NCBI GenBank assembly: GCA_023053685.1
Contig: JALIGW010000143.1
Coordinates: 50,001-114,000 of the forward strand
Length of the DNA: 64,000 bases
Origin: Diadophis punctatus similis
Taxonomy: Eukaryota > Chordata > Lepidosauria > Squamata > Dipsadidae
Direction: 5' to 3'
This document shows positions 19,945 through 30,135 of the stretch, one piece after another. A model generated the notes under the pieces. The model was not told the origin of the DNA, ran no database searches, and worked only from the letters and a program-made list of their open reading frames with translations. Numbering within the stretch: the stretch's first letter is position 1; every line of letters begins with the position of its first letter. A program made the position numbers and the translations under genes.

Positions 19945-20688
19945 TGAATCAAGATTTCTCCATCTGTTATTCTATAAAAGTATTAAAATTCACCCAGTGG
20001 CTGTAAAATCTTGCCAGGTGTGTCTACTTTGCAATACCTCACTCCTTATTTTCCCCGTCAAACACAATCACCTCGATGTACTCAGGTATTGTACCTGGGC
20101 CAGATAAAATGATAAATCAAGATTTTTGTGCTAGGCGGTGAGAATGGATACACCCAGATTCCTTCGGCTTTTTTCCCCCCCTTGCTACTTGAAAAATAAT
20201 TTAGTTTTTCTCATTAAAAAAAAATCCACACCGGGGTAAGTGCTTGGGAACACCCTACTCTCTGAAACTCCCAAATGAAATGAAAAAGCAATAAAACAAA
20301 ACAGGACAACAGCAACCACCCAAACCCAAAGGTCAGACGAGCCAAGTTTGCTAAATCCTGAGAAATTTGGGTGTTTCTGACCTATGAGATTGCGAGACAG
20401 GTTGGTGCAAGTTTCACACACACAAGACGACTGAAACCTCGTCAGGTTTGGCAATTTTCTGGCAAGTCTTTTGAAATTTGGGCCGTTTCTTCAACATCCT
20501 CTTGACTTGCGTACTCTAGTTTATGAGATCAGGAAATAAAATTAAAAAAATATCATCTCCAGGAACAACTTTTAAAAGGGTTTTCTTAGTAACGGAATTC
20601 CGTGCTTCGCGCAACTTCCTACCTGTGGTTCTCTTGCAATTTCTCAAATGGCGGGCTTACAACCTGTTTTTATACATTTATTTCTATC
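19945..20688. other. Unique-looking non-coding DNA
   Basis: No repeat or coding family recognised. T-run and A-run near 20,170-20,225. Confidence 0.5.
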
Positions 20689-20689
20689 C

Positions 20690-21835
20690 CACTTTTTTAT
20701 TTTGTATAAGGTGGCAAGCGTACCTAATGCTCCTTCCTTCTCCTGCTTTCCCCACAACCACCCTGTGAGGTGGGTTGGGCTGAGAGAGAGTGACTGGCCC
20801 AAGGTCATCCAGTTGGCTTTCATGCCTAAGGCAAGACTAGAACTCACCATTTCCTGGTGATTGGCCCAAAGTCACCCAGGCATCTTTTATGCCTGAGGCA
20901 GGACTAGAACTTACTGTCTCCTGGTGATTGACCCAAAGTCACCCAGCCAATTTTCATGTTTAAGGTGAGACTAGAATTCACCGTCTCCTGGTGATTGACC
21001 CAAACTCGCCCAGCTAGCTTTTATACCTAAGGCAAGACTAGAACTCTCCGTCTCCTGGTGATTGACCTCAAATCACCCAGCCGGCTTTCATGAGTAAGAT
21101 GGGCAGGGGTGGGCTGCTGGGGGTTCGCAGGGGTTCGGAAGAATCTTTAGCTAAGATTCTGTGCCATTCGGAGAACCCCCAAATCCCACTCCTGGCTGGC
21201 TCCTCCCACCCTGCCCCTCCCCTCCCAGGAGTCTCCACGAGGCCTGTTTTGGATGCAGGTAAGTGCAGTGCACGTGCGGAAGCTCGGGGAGGGCGAAAAA
21301 CGGGCCTACCGGAAGTTTGGGAAGGCCGGAGCTGACTGGTGCGTAGCTCCGGTAGGGAGCGGCCGATTGCGCAATTTGCGCACGACCGCTCCGGAGCCCT
21401 CTCTGCCGGTCCGTCACGCGTGTCGCTATCTTTTTATGTGAATTTTTGGGCAAAAATCGCACGAGGGGGCACGTGTGCGTAGCGAGCGCACACGCCCCCA
21501 AAACGTGGAGATGCGCGCACAGTGCACCGGCACCGGCAAGAAATCAACCCGCCACTGGGCTGGAAACAGGCCTCCGGAGCCTGGGGAGACCGTTTTCGTC
21601 CTCCCAGAGGCTCAAAGAAAGCCTTTGGAGCCCGGGTAGGGCAAAAACGCCCCACCCCCGCTGTGGTAGAGGATGCCGACTAGGCCATGCCCACCATGGC
21701 CACGCCCACCCAGCAACCGGGCAGAGATCCCCTTGCTTAAATTTTTGAAGCCCACCCCTGAAGGCGGGGCTAGAACTCACAGCCTCCTGGATTCTAGCCT
21801 GGCGCCTTGACCGCCAAACCAAACCAGCTCTCCTT
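20690..21835 (-). mobile_element. tRNA SINE (second family) with internal units, split by a hAT
   Basis: On the minus strand the tRNA-like head lies at 21,769-21,835 (gagagctggtttggtttggc, caaggcgccaggctagaat). The internal unit repeats about five times at 20,800-21,095. The 3' body lies at 20,690-20,800 (cccaacccacctcacagggt, ggaaagcaggagaaggaagg). A hAT element (21,104-21,760) splits the head from the units. Each unit contains the B-box-like gtgagttctagtc. Confidence 0.8.
21104..21760. mobile_element. hAT-like element, 657 bp, inserted in a SINE
   Basis: Termini CAGGGGTGGGCTGC and GAAGCCCACCCCTG are inverted. The target duplication is aagatggg (21,096-21,103) versus aaggcggg (21,761-21,768), 6 of 8 matching. 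GC-rich interior with many CpGs. No transposase recognised. Confidence 0.8.
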
Positions 21836-21943
21836 TCCTCCAAAAAGGACTCAAGTACCCTTAGAGGAAATGATGCATTGTGCTCCTTGTTTGGAGGAAA
21901 AGTCGCAAAAATCAGTGTCGAGAGTTTAAAAGCCACCCCTCAC

Positions 21944-22139
21944 CAATGTTCCCTATAAGCTGCGCGGCCGCGTGGCCGCGCCCGTAACGAGAGAACATCA
22001 CGCAGCAGTTTCCAACTGCCGTGTGCCGTTTTCTAATATCAGAGGCTGCGCGACTGCGCACCCGCGCACATGACTAGAGAACGGCACGCAGCAGTTTCCA
22101 AATGCCGCGCGCCGTTTTCTAACGTTAGAGGGACCATTG
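21944..22139. mobile_element. hAT-type MITE, 196 bp, perfect 8-bp TSD
   Basis: Flanked by cccctcac on both sides (21,936-21,943 and 22,140-22,147). Termini CAATGTTCCCTATAA and TTAGAGGGACCATTG are inverted with two mismatches. Inside are two tandem copies of an ~87-bp GC-rich unit containing cacgcagcagtttccaa, which is unusual for a MITE. Confidence 0.82.
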
Positions 22140-22147
22140 CCCCTCAC

Positions 22148-22832
22148 CATTCAGAGCCCAACACAACTTTTCTTCCCACACAACATCTGCTTGTAAACAG
22201 AGCGTGTCAGCTCAGACAGCTACAGTATGGAACGATTTCTGCTTGGCTCTACGTTTCTCCTTTCCTGAATTCACACCGCTGGCCTCTCATGTCATTCCCT
22301 TTATCCCCTGAAGCCAAACAGGTAGAAGAAACCGCCGTCTTTATCTTGCAGGGTTAGGAGAGAGCAAGGAGCGACGGAAATGAGTGCCCCGCACGCCAGT
22401 TTCCTTCTCTCTTTTCGCTGGGTGACACCTTGACCTTTGCCCCCACCCACCCCCGGATGCGGAAAGGGACACGTAGCCGAAGGTGCTCCCCGAGCAGCAG
22501 CAGCGCCGTGTGCAGTGGCACCGACGTGACGGGGACAAGTGAGAGCTCCCCGCAGAAAAGGTTGCGGTGCATTTACCCGTGTCTAAATCTTTGCACATTC
22601 AGGCGAAGACGTCTCGAGATCGCGAAACGTATAAAGGCCTCTTTGGGTGGCTGAAAGATATTCAAGTCTCGGCAGTGACCGAGGGCGGTCAAGAAGGGGA
22701 CATGATCTCTTGGTTTGAGGGGTGTTCGGCTCCTTTCCCTTGCAGGGTGAAACTCAAGGTTGTGAGTTTCAGCGGAGTAAGAAAAAGCATGCGCACCGCA
22801 CACACCCTCTGGAGAGCAGTTCTGTAGAAGCA
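22148..22832. other. Unique-looking non-coding DNA
   Basis: No repeat family or exon recognised. There is moderate CpG content around 22,480-22,640. Confidence 0.5.
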
Positions 22833-22910
22833 CAGTACAGACTAACAGAGTTGGAAGGGACTTTGGAGGTCTTCTAGTCTGACTCCCTGCTCGAGCAGGA
22901 GACCCTATAT

Positions 22911-23259
22911 CAGGGGTGTCAAACTCAAGGCCCGGGGGCCGGATCCGGCCCGTGTGGTGCTTAGATCTGGCCCACGGGGCCGCCCTAGAAACAGTTAAGG
23001 ACTGGCCTGTGATGCCTCTGCCAGTGAAAACGGAGCTTAGGAGGGCCACACACGGGTCCTCCCGAACTCTGTTTTCATTGGCAAAGGGTTGCAGGAGGCC
23101 GTCGCAGCCGAAAATGGAACTCGGTAGCCAGTTTTCTCTGGCAGAGTGCTCGGGCCGCCACAGGTGATGTCGAGCTGGCCGCGCTCACCCTGACCACGCC
23201 CACCCTGGCCAAACACAACCCTGATGCGGTCCTCAATGAAATCAAGTTTGACACCCCTG
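22911..23259. mobile_element. hAT-like MITE, 349 bp, in a CR1
   Basis: Termini CAGGGGTGTCAAACTC and AAGTTTGACACCCCTG. Target duplication ccctatat (22,903-22,910) versus ccctgtat (23,260-23,267), 7 of 8. GC-rich interior (ggcccgggggccggatccgg). It sits at the same CR1 site as the hATs at 31.5, 41.6 and 45.8 kb. Confidence 0.88.
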
Positions 23260-23297
23260 CCCTGTATCATTCCAGACAAATGATTGTCCCATCTAAG

Positions 23298-23507
23298 CGC
23301 CGTGGAGGCGCAGTGGTTAGAATGCAGTATTGCAGGCTGATGCCAGCAGTTCGATCCCCAACGGCTCAAGGTTGACTCCGCCTTCCATCCTTCCGAGGTC
23401 GGTAAAATGAGGACCCAGATTGTTGGGGGCGATAGGCTGACTCTGTAAACGGCTTAGAGAGGGCGGTAAAAGCACTGTGAAGCGGTATAGAAGTCTAATT
23501 GCTATCT
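23298..23507 (+). mobile_element. Sauria-type SINE in a CR1
   Basis: tRNA head gccgtggaggcgcagtggtt, B-box area agttcgatccccaacggctc, BovB-like tail to gcggtatagaagtctaattg. Opposite in orientation to its CR1 host. Confidence 0.9.
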
Positions 23508-23671
23508 TTTCTTGAAGACCTCCAGTGATGAAGCACCCACAACTTCTGAAGGCAAGCCATTCCACTGATGAATTGTTCTCGGTAAAAGGAAATTTCTCCT
23601 TAATTCTAGGTTGGATCTCTCTTTGATAAATTTCCATCTGTTACTTCTTGTCATGCCTTCAGGTGCTTTTG

Positions 23672-23806
23672 CAGGGGTCTTCAACCTTGGCAACTTTAAG
23701 CCTGGAGGACTTCAACTCCCAGAATTCCCCAGCCAGCAAAGCTGGCTGGGGAATTCTGGGAGTTGAAGTCCAACAGGCTTAAAGTTGCCAAGGTTGGAGA
23801 CCACTG
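23672..23806. mobile_element. Palindromic hAT MITE, 135 bp
   Basis: Starts caggggtcttcaaccttggc and ends gccaaggttggagaccactg. The two halves are near-perfect inverted copies meeting at ccagccagcaaagctggctgg. The flanking duplication is imperfect. Same family as the 135-bp elements at 32.35 and 41.2 kb. Confidence 0.85.
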
Positions 23807-23900
23807 CTTTAAGGAACAGGTTGAATCCCTTTCCTCTGTGACAACCCCTCAAGTATTGGAAGACTGCTATCATGCCACCCATAATCCTTTTCCTTGTTAT

Positions 23901-24285
23901 TAGAATAACAGAGTTGGAAGGGGCCTTGAAGGTCATCTAGTCCAATCCCCCTGCCCAAGCAGGAGACCCTACACCACTTCTGACAGATGGCAGTCCAGTC
24001 TCTTCACAAAAGCTTCCAGTGATGAAGCTCCCACGACTTCCGAAGGCAACTTCTGTTCCATTGGTTGATTGTTCTCACTGTCAGAAAATTCCTCCTTATT
24101 TCCAGGTTGAATCTCTCCTTGGTGAGTTTCTATTCATTATTCCTTGTTGGGCCTTCAGGTGCTTTGAAAAGTAGCTTGACCCCCTCCTCTCTGTGGCAGC
24201 CCCTCAAATATTGGAAGACTGCTATCATGTCTCCCCTGGTCCTTCTGTTCACTTAGACTAGCCATGCCCAGTTCCCGTAACTGGT
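23901..24285 (-). mobile_element. CR1 LINE 3' fragment
   Basis: 3' edge at tagaataacagagttggaag, standard 3' UTR and C-terminal coding through ccttctgttcacttagac. Abuts the preceding CR1 directly. Confidence 0.9.
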
Positions 24286-24712
24286 AAAGTAGAGTAGAGT
24301 AGAGTAGAGTAAAGTAGAGTGGAGTGGAGTGGAATGGAATGGAATGGAATGGAATGGAATGGAATGGAATGGAATAGAAATAGCAAATAGAATAGAATAG
24401 AATAGAAATAGCAATTAGAATAGAATAGAATAGAATAGAATGGAATGGAATGGAATGGAATGGAATGGAATGGAATAGAAATAGCAATTAGAATAGAATA
24501 GAATAGAATAGAATAGAATAGAATAGAATAGAATAGAATAGAATAGAATAGAATAGAATAGAATAGAATAGAAATTAAAATAGAAATTGGAGTAGAGTGG
24601 AGTGGAATAGAATAGAAATAGCAATTAGAATAGAATAGAATAGAATAGAATAGAATAGAATAGAATAGAATAGAATAGAATAGAATAGAATAGAATAGAA
24701 TAGAATAGAATA
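24286..24712. repeat. (GAATA)/(GAATG) pentanucleotide array grown from a CR1 tail
   Basis: Runs of gagta, ggaat, gaata and tagca words; the last 230 bp are almost pure (AATAG)n and run without a break into a CR1 3' end (aataacagagttgaaaggg). CR1 3' ends normally carry short ATTCTATT-type repeats, so the array is best read as an expanded CR1 tail. Confidence 0.9.
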
Positions 24713-25094
24713 ACAGAGTTGAAAGGGACCTTGGAGGTCTTCTAGTCCAACCCCCTGCTTAGGCAGGAAACCCTACACCACTTCAGACAAATGGTTTCCC
24801 AACATCTTCTTTAAAACTTCCAGTGTTGGAGCATTCACAATTTCTGGAGGCAAGTCGTTCCACGGATTAATTGTTCTAACCGTCAGGAAATTTCTCCTTA
24901 GTTCTAAGTTGCTTCTCTCCTTGATTAGTTTCCACCCATTGCTTCTTGTCCTGCCCTCTTGTTCTTCCTATGTTTTAGCCTCCAGCCCCCTGATCATCTC
25001 CGTTGCTCTTCTCTGCACTCTTTCTAGAGTCTCCACATCTTTTTTGTATCGTGGTGACCCAGAGCTGGATGCAGAGGTTTTAGGTGTGGTCTAA
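24713..25094 (-). mobile_element. CR1 LINE 3' fragment with internal deletion
   Basis: 3' UTR and C-terminal coding are present, but the text jumps from cttcttgtcctgccct to cttcctatgttttagcctcc, losing about 150 bp found in other copies. Confidence 0.9.
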
Positions 25095-25686
25095 AGTATC
25101 CTATCACTTCCCACTTGATGCTCTCCTGCTGTTGATGCAACCAAGTCCAAAATCACCGGAAGGCCCCAGTTTGCCTAACTGTGCCGTTGGTGATTCCTAT
25201 GCAAGTTTTTGTGCTCCCGTGAAGATGTCTGCCCTCATACCAAGAGGAAGGGCCCATTAAGTGCCTTGACACACAGGGCAAAACTTGGGCAACACAGGTA
25301 ATTCATTTATGGAGGTGACACGCCGTCTCTCCGGCTCCTTGGCATGCCAGGTTGCCAAGGAATTGGGATGCTGATTTATCGCCAGGCAGAGCTTCAGAAA
25401 AATATGTGTTTCAAATATGGATTTATAGCTCCGCTGTCACACCTCTGGCAGGTCTGAAAGGCTACATCCATGTGACTCAAAGATATATCACACTGAGAAC
25501 TGGAAGCAACAACAGTTGGCCTGACCTTTCGTACTCTGGTGCCGGGAATGAGATCTTTAATTGTTGGCTGGGATCCCGAGGTCAGGATCACAAGGGGTGG
25601 AGCTTCGAGGACAGGTAACTGAAGCATCCTGGTAAGATCAGCAATTCCAGAAGTCCCGTGATATGGCTAAGGTCTAAGTCAGGGGT
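25095..25686. other. Unique-looking non-coding DNA
   Basis: No repeat family recognised. An 88-codon frame (25,352-25,618) has no domain I can name. Confidence 0.5.
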
Positions 25687-25688
25687 AA

Positions 25689-25868
25689 CAGAGTAACAGA
25701 GTTGGAAGGGACCTTGTAGGTCATCTAGTCCAACCCCCCGCTCAAGCAGGAGTCCCTACACCATTTCCGACAAATGGCACTCCAATTTCCTCTTGAAAGT
25801 CTCAAGTGTTGGAGCTCTCACAACCTCCGAAGGCAACTTCTGTTCCACTGGTTGATCGCTCTCACTGT
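25689..25868 (-). mobile_element. CR1 LINE 3'-end fragment
   Basis: Begins taacagagtaacagagttgg and covers the 3' UTR plus the start of the C-terminal coding. Ends where a hAT arm begins. Confidence 0.9.
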
Positions 25869-25952
25869 CAGTGGCCAAGGTTGGGTGTCCAACCTTGGCC
25901 ACTTTTAAGACCTGTGGACTTCAACTCCCTGAATTCCCCAGACAACCATGCT
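25869..25952. mobile_element. Half of a palindromic hAT MITE
   Basis: Starts CAGTGG, carries the hairpin ccaaggttggg/ccaaccttgg, then gacctgtggacttcaactcc and an incomplete second arm. The right end is replaced by the SINE-derived repeats that follow. Confidence 0.65.
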
Positions 25953-26455
25953 GGTGATTTTGGGTCAAGAACCAGGAGACAGAGAGTTCTAGCCCGCCTT
26001 AGGCATGAAAGTCAGTTGGGTGATCTTGGGTCAATCACCAGGAGACGGTGAGTTCTAGTCCTGCCTTAGGCATGAAAGTCAGTTGGGTGGCTTTGAGCCA
26101 ATCATCAGGAGACGGAGAGTTCTAGTCCTGCCTTAGGCATGAAAGTCAGTTGGGTGATCTTGGGTCAATCACCAGGAGACGGTGAGTTCTAGTCCTGTCT
26201 CAGGCATTAAAAATATCTGGGTGACTTTGAGCCAGTCACCAGGAGACGGAGAGTTCTAGTTCTGCCTTAGGCATGAAAGTCAGTTGGGTGACTTTGAGCC
26301 AATCACCAGGAGACAGAGAGTTCTAGTCCCACCGTAGTCATGAAAGCCAGCTGGCTGACTTTGGGCCAATCACCAGGAGGCGGTGAGATCCAGTCTCGCC
26401 TTTGGTATGAAAGCTGGGTGACTTTGGGATAATCCCCAGGAGACAGTGAATTTTA
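25953..26455 (+). repeat. Minisatellite from a tRNA SINE internal unit (~65 bp)
   Basis: About seven units of the form gtgagttctagtcctgcctt, aggcatgaaagtcagttggg, tgatcttgggtcaatcacca. Same unit as at 9.4, 20.8, 50.5 and 61.6 kb but an independent expansion, judging from its own diagnostic bases (gtcagttgggtg). Confidence 0.9.
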
Positions 26456-26511
26456 GTTCCAATTTAGACCAATTGGTCTAAGATTTATGGCAAAGAAATG
26501 AATGTCAGATC

Positions 26512-26585
26512 CATTCCGCCCTGAGTCCTTCGGGAGTTGGGCGGCATATAAGAAAGCCGAATAAATAAATAAATAAATAAATAAA
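26512..26585 (+). mobile_element. L2-type LINE 3' tail with (AAAT)n
   Basis: The inverted words ccgccctgagtcc and gggcggcatataag, then (AATA)n, match the 3' tails of the L2-type LINEs at 27.0 and 43.0 kb. Confidence 0.65.
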
Positions 26586-27027
26586 TTCTCATCCATGGTG
26601 TGGAATTCTCTCCCAAAAACAGCACCCAGAACCTTCTTTCCCACGGTCTCTTCTGGCTGCTCCAAATCTAGTTGTCCGTTTCTCACCTTTCATCCAGAGG
26701 CAGTGGCCTCTGCAGTCTTCGCATTCTTTCCCACTGTTTTTCGACCTGAGAATCCTCCTTCCTCTCTCAGTGCTTCAGCGCATCAGGAGGCAGCCTCCGG
26801 GAGCAAAGGTCTGGGACGAAGGGTGCTCGGTGACGATGGTGTGTGGTGGAAGAGGCTGACTACGCAACGTATCTACAGGATGGAATCTGCTGGGGGTGGA
26901 AGGAGACATGGGACAAAAATTGCAAAGCATCAAGTTCAGAAGAACCCGAGCATGCAATTTCACTCCTTCGATGAATATGCTGGGATCTCGGAAGCCATCA
27001 ACAGACTATTTACAGCCGCAGAGAATT
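26586..27027 (+). other. Open frame of 144 codons, no recognised domain
   Basis: An ATG-started frame (26,595-27,029) ends with a stop at the edge of an L2 tail. The last third (for example FHSFDEYAGISEAIN) looks less repetitive than neighbouring frames. I recognise no family, see no convincing splice pattern, and the frame may be chance. I would not call it a gene without transcript support. Confidence 0.2.
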
Positions 27028-27081
27028 AGCCGCCCTGAGTCCCTAGGGAGTAGGGCGGCATATAAGAACAGCTAAATAAAT

Positions 27082-27165
<84 letters not shown>
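27028..27165 (+). repeat. L2-type LINE tail and (TTTA)n junction
   Basis: A plus-strand L2 tail (ccgccctgagtccctaggga, gggcggcatataagaa) meets a 90-bp (TTTA)n tract, which is the tail of the minus-strand L2 that follows. Two L2 copies are thus tail to tail. Confidence 0.8.
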
Positions 27166-27882
27166 ATAGATTTGTATGCCGCCCAACTCCCGGGGGACTC
27201 TGGGCGGCTCACAACATGTCAAATCCATTTATCAATATAAAAATCATAACAATTAAAAACTACAAAAGTTAAAAAACATCTAGCATTCATAACCAGGGCG
27301 GAGACCCATATATAGTCAGATTGGTCTCACTTTCACCCCGCCTGCCAGAACTGGCATTGCTTGGTCAATGGGACCTGGAGGAGACCAACTCTGTGGGCCC
27401 TAACCGGTCGTAGGGAGGTATGCGGCAGGATGCGGTCCCGAAGGTAACCTGGCCCTGAGCCATGTAGGGCTTTAAAGGTCAAAACCAACACCTTAAATTG
27501 GATCCGGAGACCGATGGGCAGCCAATGCAGCTGGCGGAGGATAGGTGTTACGTGGGTGTATCTAGGCACACCCACCACAGCTCGCGCAGCTGCATTTTGC
27601 ACCAATTACAGTCGCCGGACACGCTTCAAGGGTAGCCCCATGTAGAGCGCGTTGCAGTAATCCAGCCGGGAGGTGATGAGGGCATGAGTGACTGTGAGTA
27701 GTGCCTCCTTCTCCAAGTATCGCAATTGGTGCACCAGGCGAACCTGTGCAAAGGTCCCCCTAGCCACAGCTGAAAGATGTTGCTCCAATTTTAGCTGTGG
27801 ATCTAGGAGGACACCCAAATTGCGAACCTGTTCTGAGGGGGCTAATTTCCCCCCCCCCCAAGAACCAAGGAGGGACAGTTGA
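27166..27882 (-). mobile_element. L2-clade LINE, 3' part with RT C-terminus
   Basis: Minus-strand frames at 27,333-27,605 and 27,606-27,818 together cover 'LLTVTHALITSRLDYCNALY', 'QNAAARAVVGVPRYTHVTPI', 'LRQLHWLPIGLRIQFKVL', 'ALHGSGPGYLRDRI'. These motifs are typical of the L2 clade. A stop between the frames and loss of the C-terminal end show it is dead. 5' truncated at 27,882. Confidence 0.85.
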
Positions 27883-28009
27883 CCAAATCATATTGACCAA
27901 ATAAATAAATAGCGTAGCACACAGATCAACTAAAGCCCTCCAAAATAACCTGAGTAAACCAAAAGACCCAGCAGCCACAGAACAAAAAAAATAAAACCAG
28001 GAGTCAACT

Positions 28010-28320
28010 ACAACATGCAACGAAAGGACTGTAACAACAGCCACTATGCAGAACTGACAGGCAGAAGGCCAGCAGAGCGCATCCATGAACACCAACCAGC
28101 AGCCGGAAGACATGATGAAAACTGCTGAATTGCAACACAAAGTGGACAGACTCAAACACAGATTCAACTGGGAACTGTGAGCAACCTAGACCAAGCCAAG
28201 TCCCAAAACACTAGAGAATTCTTGGAAACCTGGCACTCAGCTATCAACAGGCCCATTGAGATAACCAACATCTACATACCGTTTAAAAGAAACAAGTCAA
28301 AAAAGAAAACAAAAACACCA
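28010..28320 (+). pseudogene. PLE GIY-YIG endonuclease-like domain remnant
   Basis: In known PLEs the C-terminal GIY-YIG domain nicks target DNA for priming. Here a Y-x(3)-TGRR-x(2)-ERIHEH motif (with A replacing the usual V or I) and a downstream FLETW...INRPIE motif are visible in one frame, broken by one stop (at 'ENC*IAT'). No reverse transcriptase part is present upstream, where an L2 begins. Non-functional. Confidence 0.7.
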
Positions 28321-28535
28321 CAACACCTCCCTACCATCAATCAACACCCGGATGAGCAGAGATTATCACTAAGATTAACATTAGACCAACAATCAAGAAG
28401 TAATGGTGATGATAATGATGTCATCCTTTCAATCTTGTCTGGCTCTTGGTGATTCTATGGGCCACATCTTCCAATCTCGCACTGTTCTTTGAGTTGCTCT
28501 ATACTCAGGCTGGTTCCAGTTTTGCTGGTGTCAAT

Positions 28536-28890
28536 CAGAGATGGATTCCTCCCGGCTCGCACCGGTTCTATAGAACCGGTAGCAAACCGCTGGTGATGTC
28601 ACAATGACATCACGGAACCGATTCTGTCGATGCTGGTCCGTGGATGCCGCCATCTTTTGGGGGGGGGATTTTTTTTATTTTTTATTTTATTTTTTCCCGG
28701 TGTCTTTTTTCTTCTGCGCATGCGCAGAAGCCAAGTTTCTGGCACTGTGAATGCGTCGCCATCTTGTTTTTGGCTTTTGGGGGGGATTTTTTTTTGGCAC
28801 TGTGCATGCATGCACGCGCAAAGCACGTGAACGCCCATGCAGCACGGGAGGAAGCGAACCGGCAGCGAGGCAAGTTAGAACCCACCCCTG
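28536..28890. mobile_element. hAT-like MITE, 355 bp, perfect 8-bp TSD, in a PLE
   Basis: Flanked by gtgtcaat (28,528-28,535 and 28,891-28,898). Starts CAGAGATGGATTCC and ends AACCCACCCCTG. Interior has the ACCGGT-rich subterminal words (caccggttctatagaaccgg) shared with the elements at 39.6 and 48.5 kb. Confidence 0.88.
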
Positions 28891-29290
28891 GTGTCAATAC
28901 CCCAATTGAGGAACTACTAATGTAGGCAAACAAGCTAAAAGTAGGCAATGGCCTAATCAAGGAACTCTCAAGACCGCTCCCTTCAACCCTGAGAGGACAA
29001 GCTACTGTATATAACTACTCCCTTCTAACATTGATAATATTGTCTAGTTTGGTAATGAAACATCTGCAAGAAAACCACCAAGCTCAGAGAGCACCAAGGA
29101 CCCCACAATTCTTTCTCCTCTTCTTCCTTTTTTTCCTCCTCCACCTCCACCATCACCACTCTGGAAACATCACTCCCTTCTCACACTGATGATGTTACTT
29201 ATTTGGGTCATGAAACGTCTGCAAGAAAACCACCAAGCTCAGAGATCTCCAAGGACCCCCTCATTCCAACCCCAAGCTAGCCATATTCTC

Positions 29291-30135
29291 TTCTAACACG
29301 AGGTTTGTCAACACGGTTCCTGAGTGTCCGTGACAAGGTGTGATCCAAAGTACTTCTGCATCAAGGGCTGACCCCTTGGAGTTGAGACACGGAAGCTCCT
29401 CGCCGCCGCTCTCCCATCGTCGCTCAGCACTGGACAAGCCCGGTGATTTTCCCCCTAAACAAAAACCAGGCCGAGAGGACATTTCCTCCGGACCTTGACG
29501 TGACAGCTGGTGCGGAATTTGCCCGCATCTCTGGTTTCTTCACAGCTCGAGAAGGTTATGAAATTTTGATGCCGGAATTAGGTTGTTGCTCATCCTGAGC
29601 AGCTGTGCTCGGAATATTGACAGTACCGTTCAACCGCTTCAGGCGGAGAGCATCTCACCAACGCTTCTTTGGCTCTTTCCGCTTTTCCATTGCTTGACAA
29701 CATCCGAAGTGTTTTAACAGGGTTTTAATGGGCAGACTCCGCGTCTCCTAAGAGAGCCGCTGTGAAAAGGTTGGGGCGGGAGGGGAGGGGATGGAGAGAA
29801 GAGAGGAGAGGACTAACCCCATTCGGACACAAGAAGATGGTTCTGGCCTCGTTTGCTCATGCAGAGGCTGCCGATAGAGACGCCTGCAACAGCAAACAGC
29901 AGAGGCCCAAGCTGCAGGCGCCACTGAGATTCCCCCGGGCGACAGACATGCCTCCGTGCCTCGAAAACACACAAAGTGTTGTGCAATTAAAAAAGGGGGA
30001 AAAAAGACAAGCAGGACTCAAAAAATCGTTGGCGAAGAGAATTGCCAGGAAACCCAAAATAGATGCGTTGGAGAAAATGCAAAGGACCTGCGGTGCTGTT
30101 CGCCTCGCAGGCAGAGGATGAGTGTGAACACGTGA
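29291..30135. other. Unique-looking non-coding DNA
   Basis: No repeat family recognised. A 119-codon plus-strand frame at 29,762-30,121 has basic, low-information content and no domain I know. Confidence 0.5.

Larger units (their letters stand above)
22833..23900 (-). mobile_element. CR1 LINE 3' fragment carrying three later insertions
   Basis: CR1 pieces lie at 22,833-22,910, 23,260-23,297, 23,508-23,671 and 23,807-23,900 in correct order on the minus strand. The gaps are filled by a hAT (22,911-23,259), a Sauria SINE (23,298-23,507) and a palindromic hAT MITE (23,672-23,806). The CR1 is therefore the oldest of the four. Confidence 0.9.
27892..29290 (+). mobile_element. Penelope-like element: GIY-YIG end plus hammerhead-like terminus
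   Basis: Plus-strand coding remnant at about 28,020-28,320 reads 'HYAELTGRRPAERIHEHQ' and, after a stop, 'TREFLETWHSAINRPIEIT', the GIY-YIG endonuclease end of PLE proteins. About 700 bp downstream come motif copies at 29,029-29,066 (CTGATGA changed to TTGATAA) and 29,183-29,222 (CTGATGA...GAAACGTC, intact core). A hAT (28,536-28,890) interrupts the region. The order coding end then motif is repeated in the copy at 57.6-58.4 kb. Confidence 0.78.

Noticed and set aside
22440..22640. CpG-rich promoter
   Set aside because: CpG density is only moderately raised, with no linked exon or TATA/initiator arrangement.
24155..24624. Frames of the LFYSIPFHSI type
   Set aside because: Translations of the pentanucleotide array.
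26595..27029. Possible host exon (144 codons)
   Set aside because: No recognised domain, no supporting splice sites, and it ends in an L2 tail. Listed only as an open frame of low confidence.
29762..30121. 119-codon plus-strand frame
   Set aside because: No conserved motif, overlaps an equally long minus-strand frame; likely chance.
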